This document shows positions 63,132-64,000 of a stretch of DNA of 64,000 nt, one piece after another. The notes beneath the pieces were generated by a model. The model was not told the origin of the DNA. It searched no databases and was given only the letters and a program-made list of their open reading frames with translations. Positions within the stretch are counted from its first letter, which is position 1. Each line of letters starts with the position of its first letter. The stretch comes from a bacterium. GTDB lineage: Bacteria > Krumholzibacteriota > Krumholzibacteriia > Krumholzibacteriales > Krumholzibacteriaceae. Location: NCBI GenBank assembly GCA_020350885.1, contig CP070727.1, positions 3,046,970-3,110,969 of the forward strand, in the 5' to 3' direction. The translations under genes and the position numbers were made by a program.

Positions 63132-64000
63132 TAGTTGCTCCGACCGCCGGGAGATTGCGGCTTCTGCGCCGTACCGGCCTCTATCTTTACATCCCTCGCA
63201 TCCGTTTTCCCACCGACCTCCCTGACGACCTCGACCTTCGTGCCGGACGCCAGGTTGTTATGACCTGCCACAACGACCATCTCACCTTCCTCGACGGGAC
63301 CGAGCACCTCCACACAACCCTTATCTATGAAACCCGCCTCCACGTCGACCCGCTCGGCCGCCCCCTCCCGAATCACATAGAGATATCGCTGCTTGCCGTC
63401 GTAGAGAACCGCCTCCGCCTGGACGACCCGTGTTTGCGGGTGCGTATCGACAATGATACGCGCCGAGGCGAACATGCCGGGCCGCAGGATGCCACCCGCC
63501 GATTCGACCTCGACGGTCACCTTGAACGTCCCGCTGGAAGGATCCACCACCGAGCTTATGAGGGTAACAGAGGCATCGAACTCCCGCTCGGGGACCGATT
63601 CGATACCGAGGACCACCCTCTGGCCGACATGCAGGCGTCTCAGCTCCTTCTCCGGTATATAGATACGTGCACGGAGGGGATTGAAGTCGGCGAGCCGGAA
63701 GAGGGCCTTCCCCTGGGTCACCATCGTACCGAGCTCGACCGAGCGATGCGTGATCGTGCCGCCGATGGGAGCTGTGACACGCGTATACTCGAGTGCGAGC
63801 CGCGCCTCGCCGAGGCTCGTGAGTGCATTCTCATGTGCAAGCAGCGCCGTTTCGAAGTCCTCCTGACTGATGAGGTTCCGGGACTTCATCTCACGGCTCC
63901 GATTGAGGGCGTTCTCGGCCTCCTTGAAGGAGATCTCCGCTTTGCGATGATTGAGCCGTGCCTCCCGTTCGTCCAGGACGATCAACGTGTCCCCCGCAGC
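63131..64000 (-). CDS. RND periplasmic adaptor (HlyD/MexA type), C-terminal part
   Basis: The gene enters from beyond the right edge, so its signal and first part of the hairpin are missing. The visible 289 codons show the second lipoyl half and helical hairpin (ARLNHRKAEISFKEAENAL...ALEYTRVTAPIGGTI), the beta-barrel (FDASVTLISSVVDPSSGTFKVTVEVE) and a membrane-proximal domain. In-frame codons continue to the last base of the window (AAGDT before the IVLD). It links the RND permease to an outer-membrane channel. Its stop overlaps the permease start. Confidence 0.93.
   Translation of the reverse strand, partial: AAGDTLIVLDEREARLNHRKAEISFKEAENALNRSREMKSRNLISQEDFETALLAHENALTSLGEARLALEYTRVTAPIGGTITHRSVELGTMVTQGKALFRLADFNPLRARIYIPEKELRRLHVGQRVVLGIESVPEREFDASVTLISSVVDPSSGTFKVTVEVESAGGILRPGMFASARIIVDTHPQTRVVQAEAVLYDGKQRYLYVIREGAAERVDVEAGFIDKGCVEVLGPVEEGEMVVVAGHNNLASGTKVEVVREVGGKTDARDVKIEAGTAQKPQSPGGRSN

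Overview
The window reads as a chromosome segment of an uncultivated Gram-negative bacterium, most likely from the FCB superphylum (Krumholzibacteriota, Eisenbacteria or Latescibacterota-like). This placement is an inference. It rests on a secreted protein with a T9SS/FlgD-like C-terminal sorting module (46800-47948), an FG-GAP repeat lipoprotein, Lnt and RND pumps that imply an outer membrane, and anaerobe-type genes (NfnAB, HypE/HypF). Most of the sequence has moderately high GC. The SOS mutagenesis block (about 40700-46320) is visibly more GC-rich than its neighbours.

Layout. 1-5500: secreted and envelope genes, including a CBM6-like protein with an in-frame TGA and a thioredoxin/beta-barrel fusion, then a MATE pump and an arsR operon that appears to encode a small membrane-anchored selenoprotein plus an FmdB-type zinc ribbon. 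5530-9390 (minus): lipoprotein-gltX-tRNA-Gln-tRNA-Glu, and a lone ketol-acid reductoisomerase. 9500-16175 (plus): a CAT-anticodon tRNA, then tilS-hpt-ftsH-folP-cdaA. 16519-23990 (minus): a tight five-gene signalling operon made of an MCP-like membrane protein, a CheA/CheW-like protein without the phosphorylatable His, an excisionase-type HTH protein, a STAS-GAF-degenerate HD-GYP protein and a REC-GAF-HD-GYP response regulator. I recognise no named system with this composition, and it is the best candidate here for something undescribed.

24274-37576: nitrilase-family amidase, an unknown protein, alpha/beta hydrolase, QueG-like Fe-S protein, guaB, a PHP-family phosphatase, orphan hypF-hypE, mgtC, a Mth938-like gene, and the nfnA-nfnB pair for electron-bifurcating transhydrogenation. 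37936-40701: a four-PAS hybrid histidine kinase whose 3' end overlaps dnaE2. 40676-46319 (minus): lexA, a mini S24-like ORF, a Y-family polymerase and dnaE2, forming an SOS mutasome with a candidate operator in the lexA promoter.

46484-55002: Smr protein, secreted sorting-domain protein, GT-C glycosyltransferase, a small secreted protein, an inhibitory-type serpin, a second ArsR with a small Cys/His-rich coiled-coil partner, and a 14-repeat FG-GAP lipoprotein. 55049-64000 (minus): lnt, then a tandem RND efflux system (HlyD-like fusion protein cut by the window edge, followed by two RND permeases).

All calls come from reading the sequence; no homology search was run. Family names rest on motifs recalled from general knowledge.
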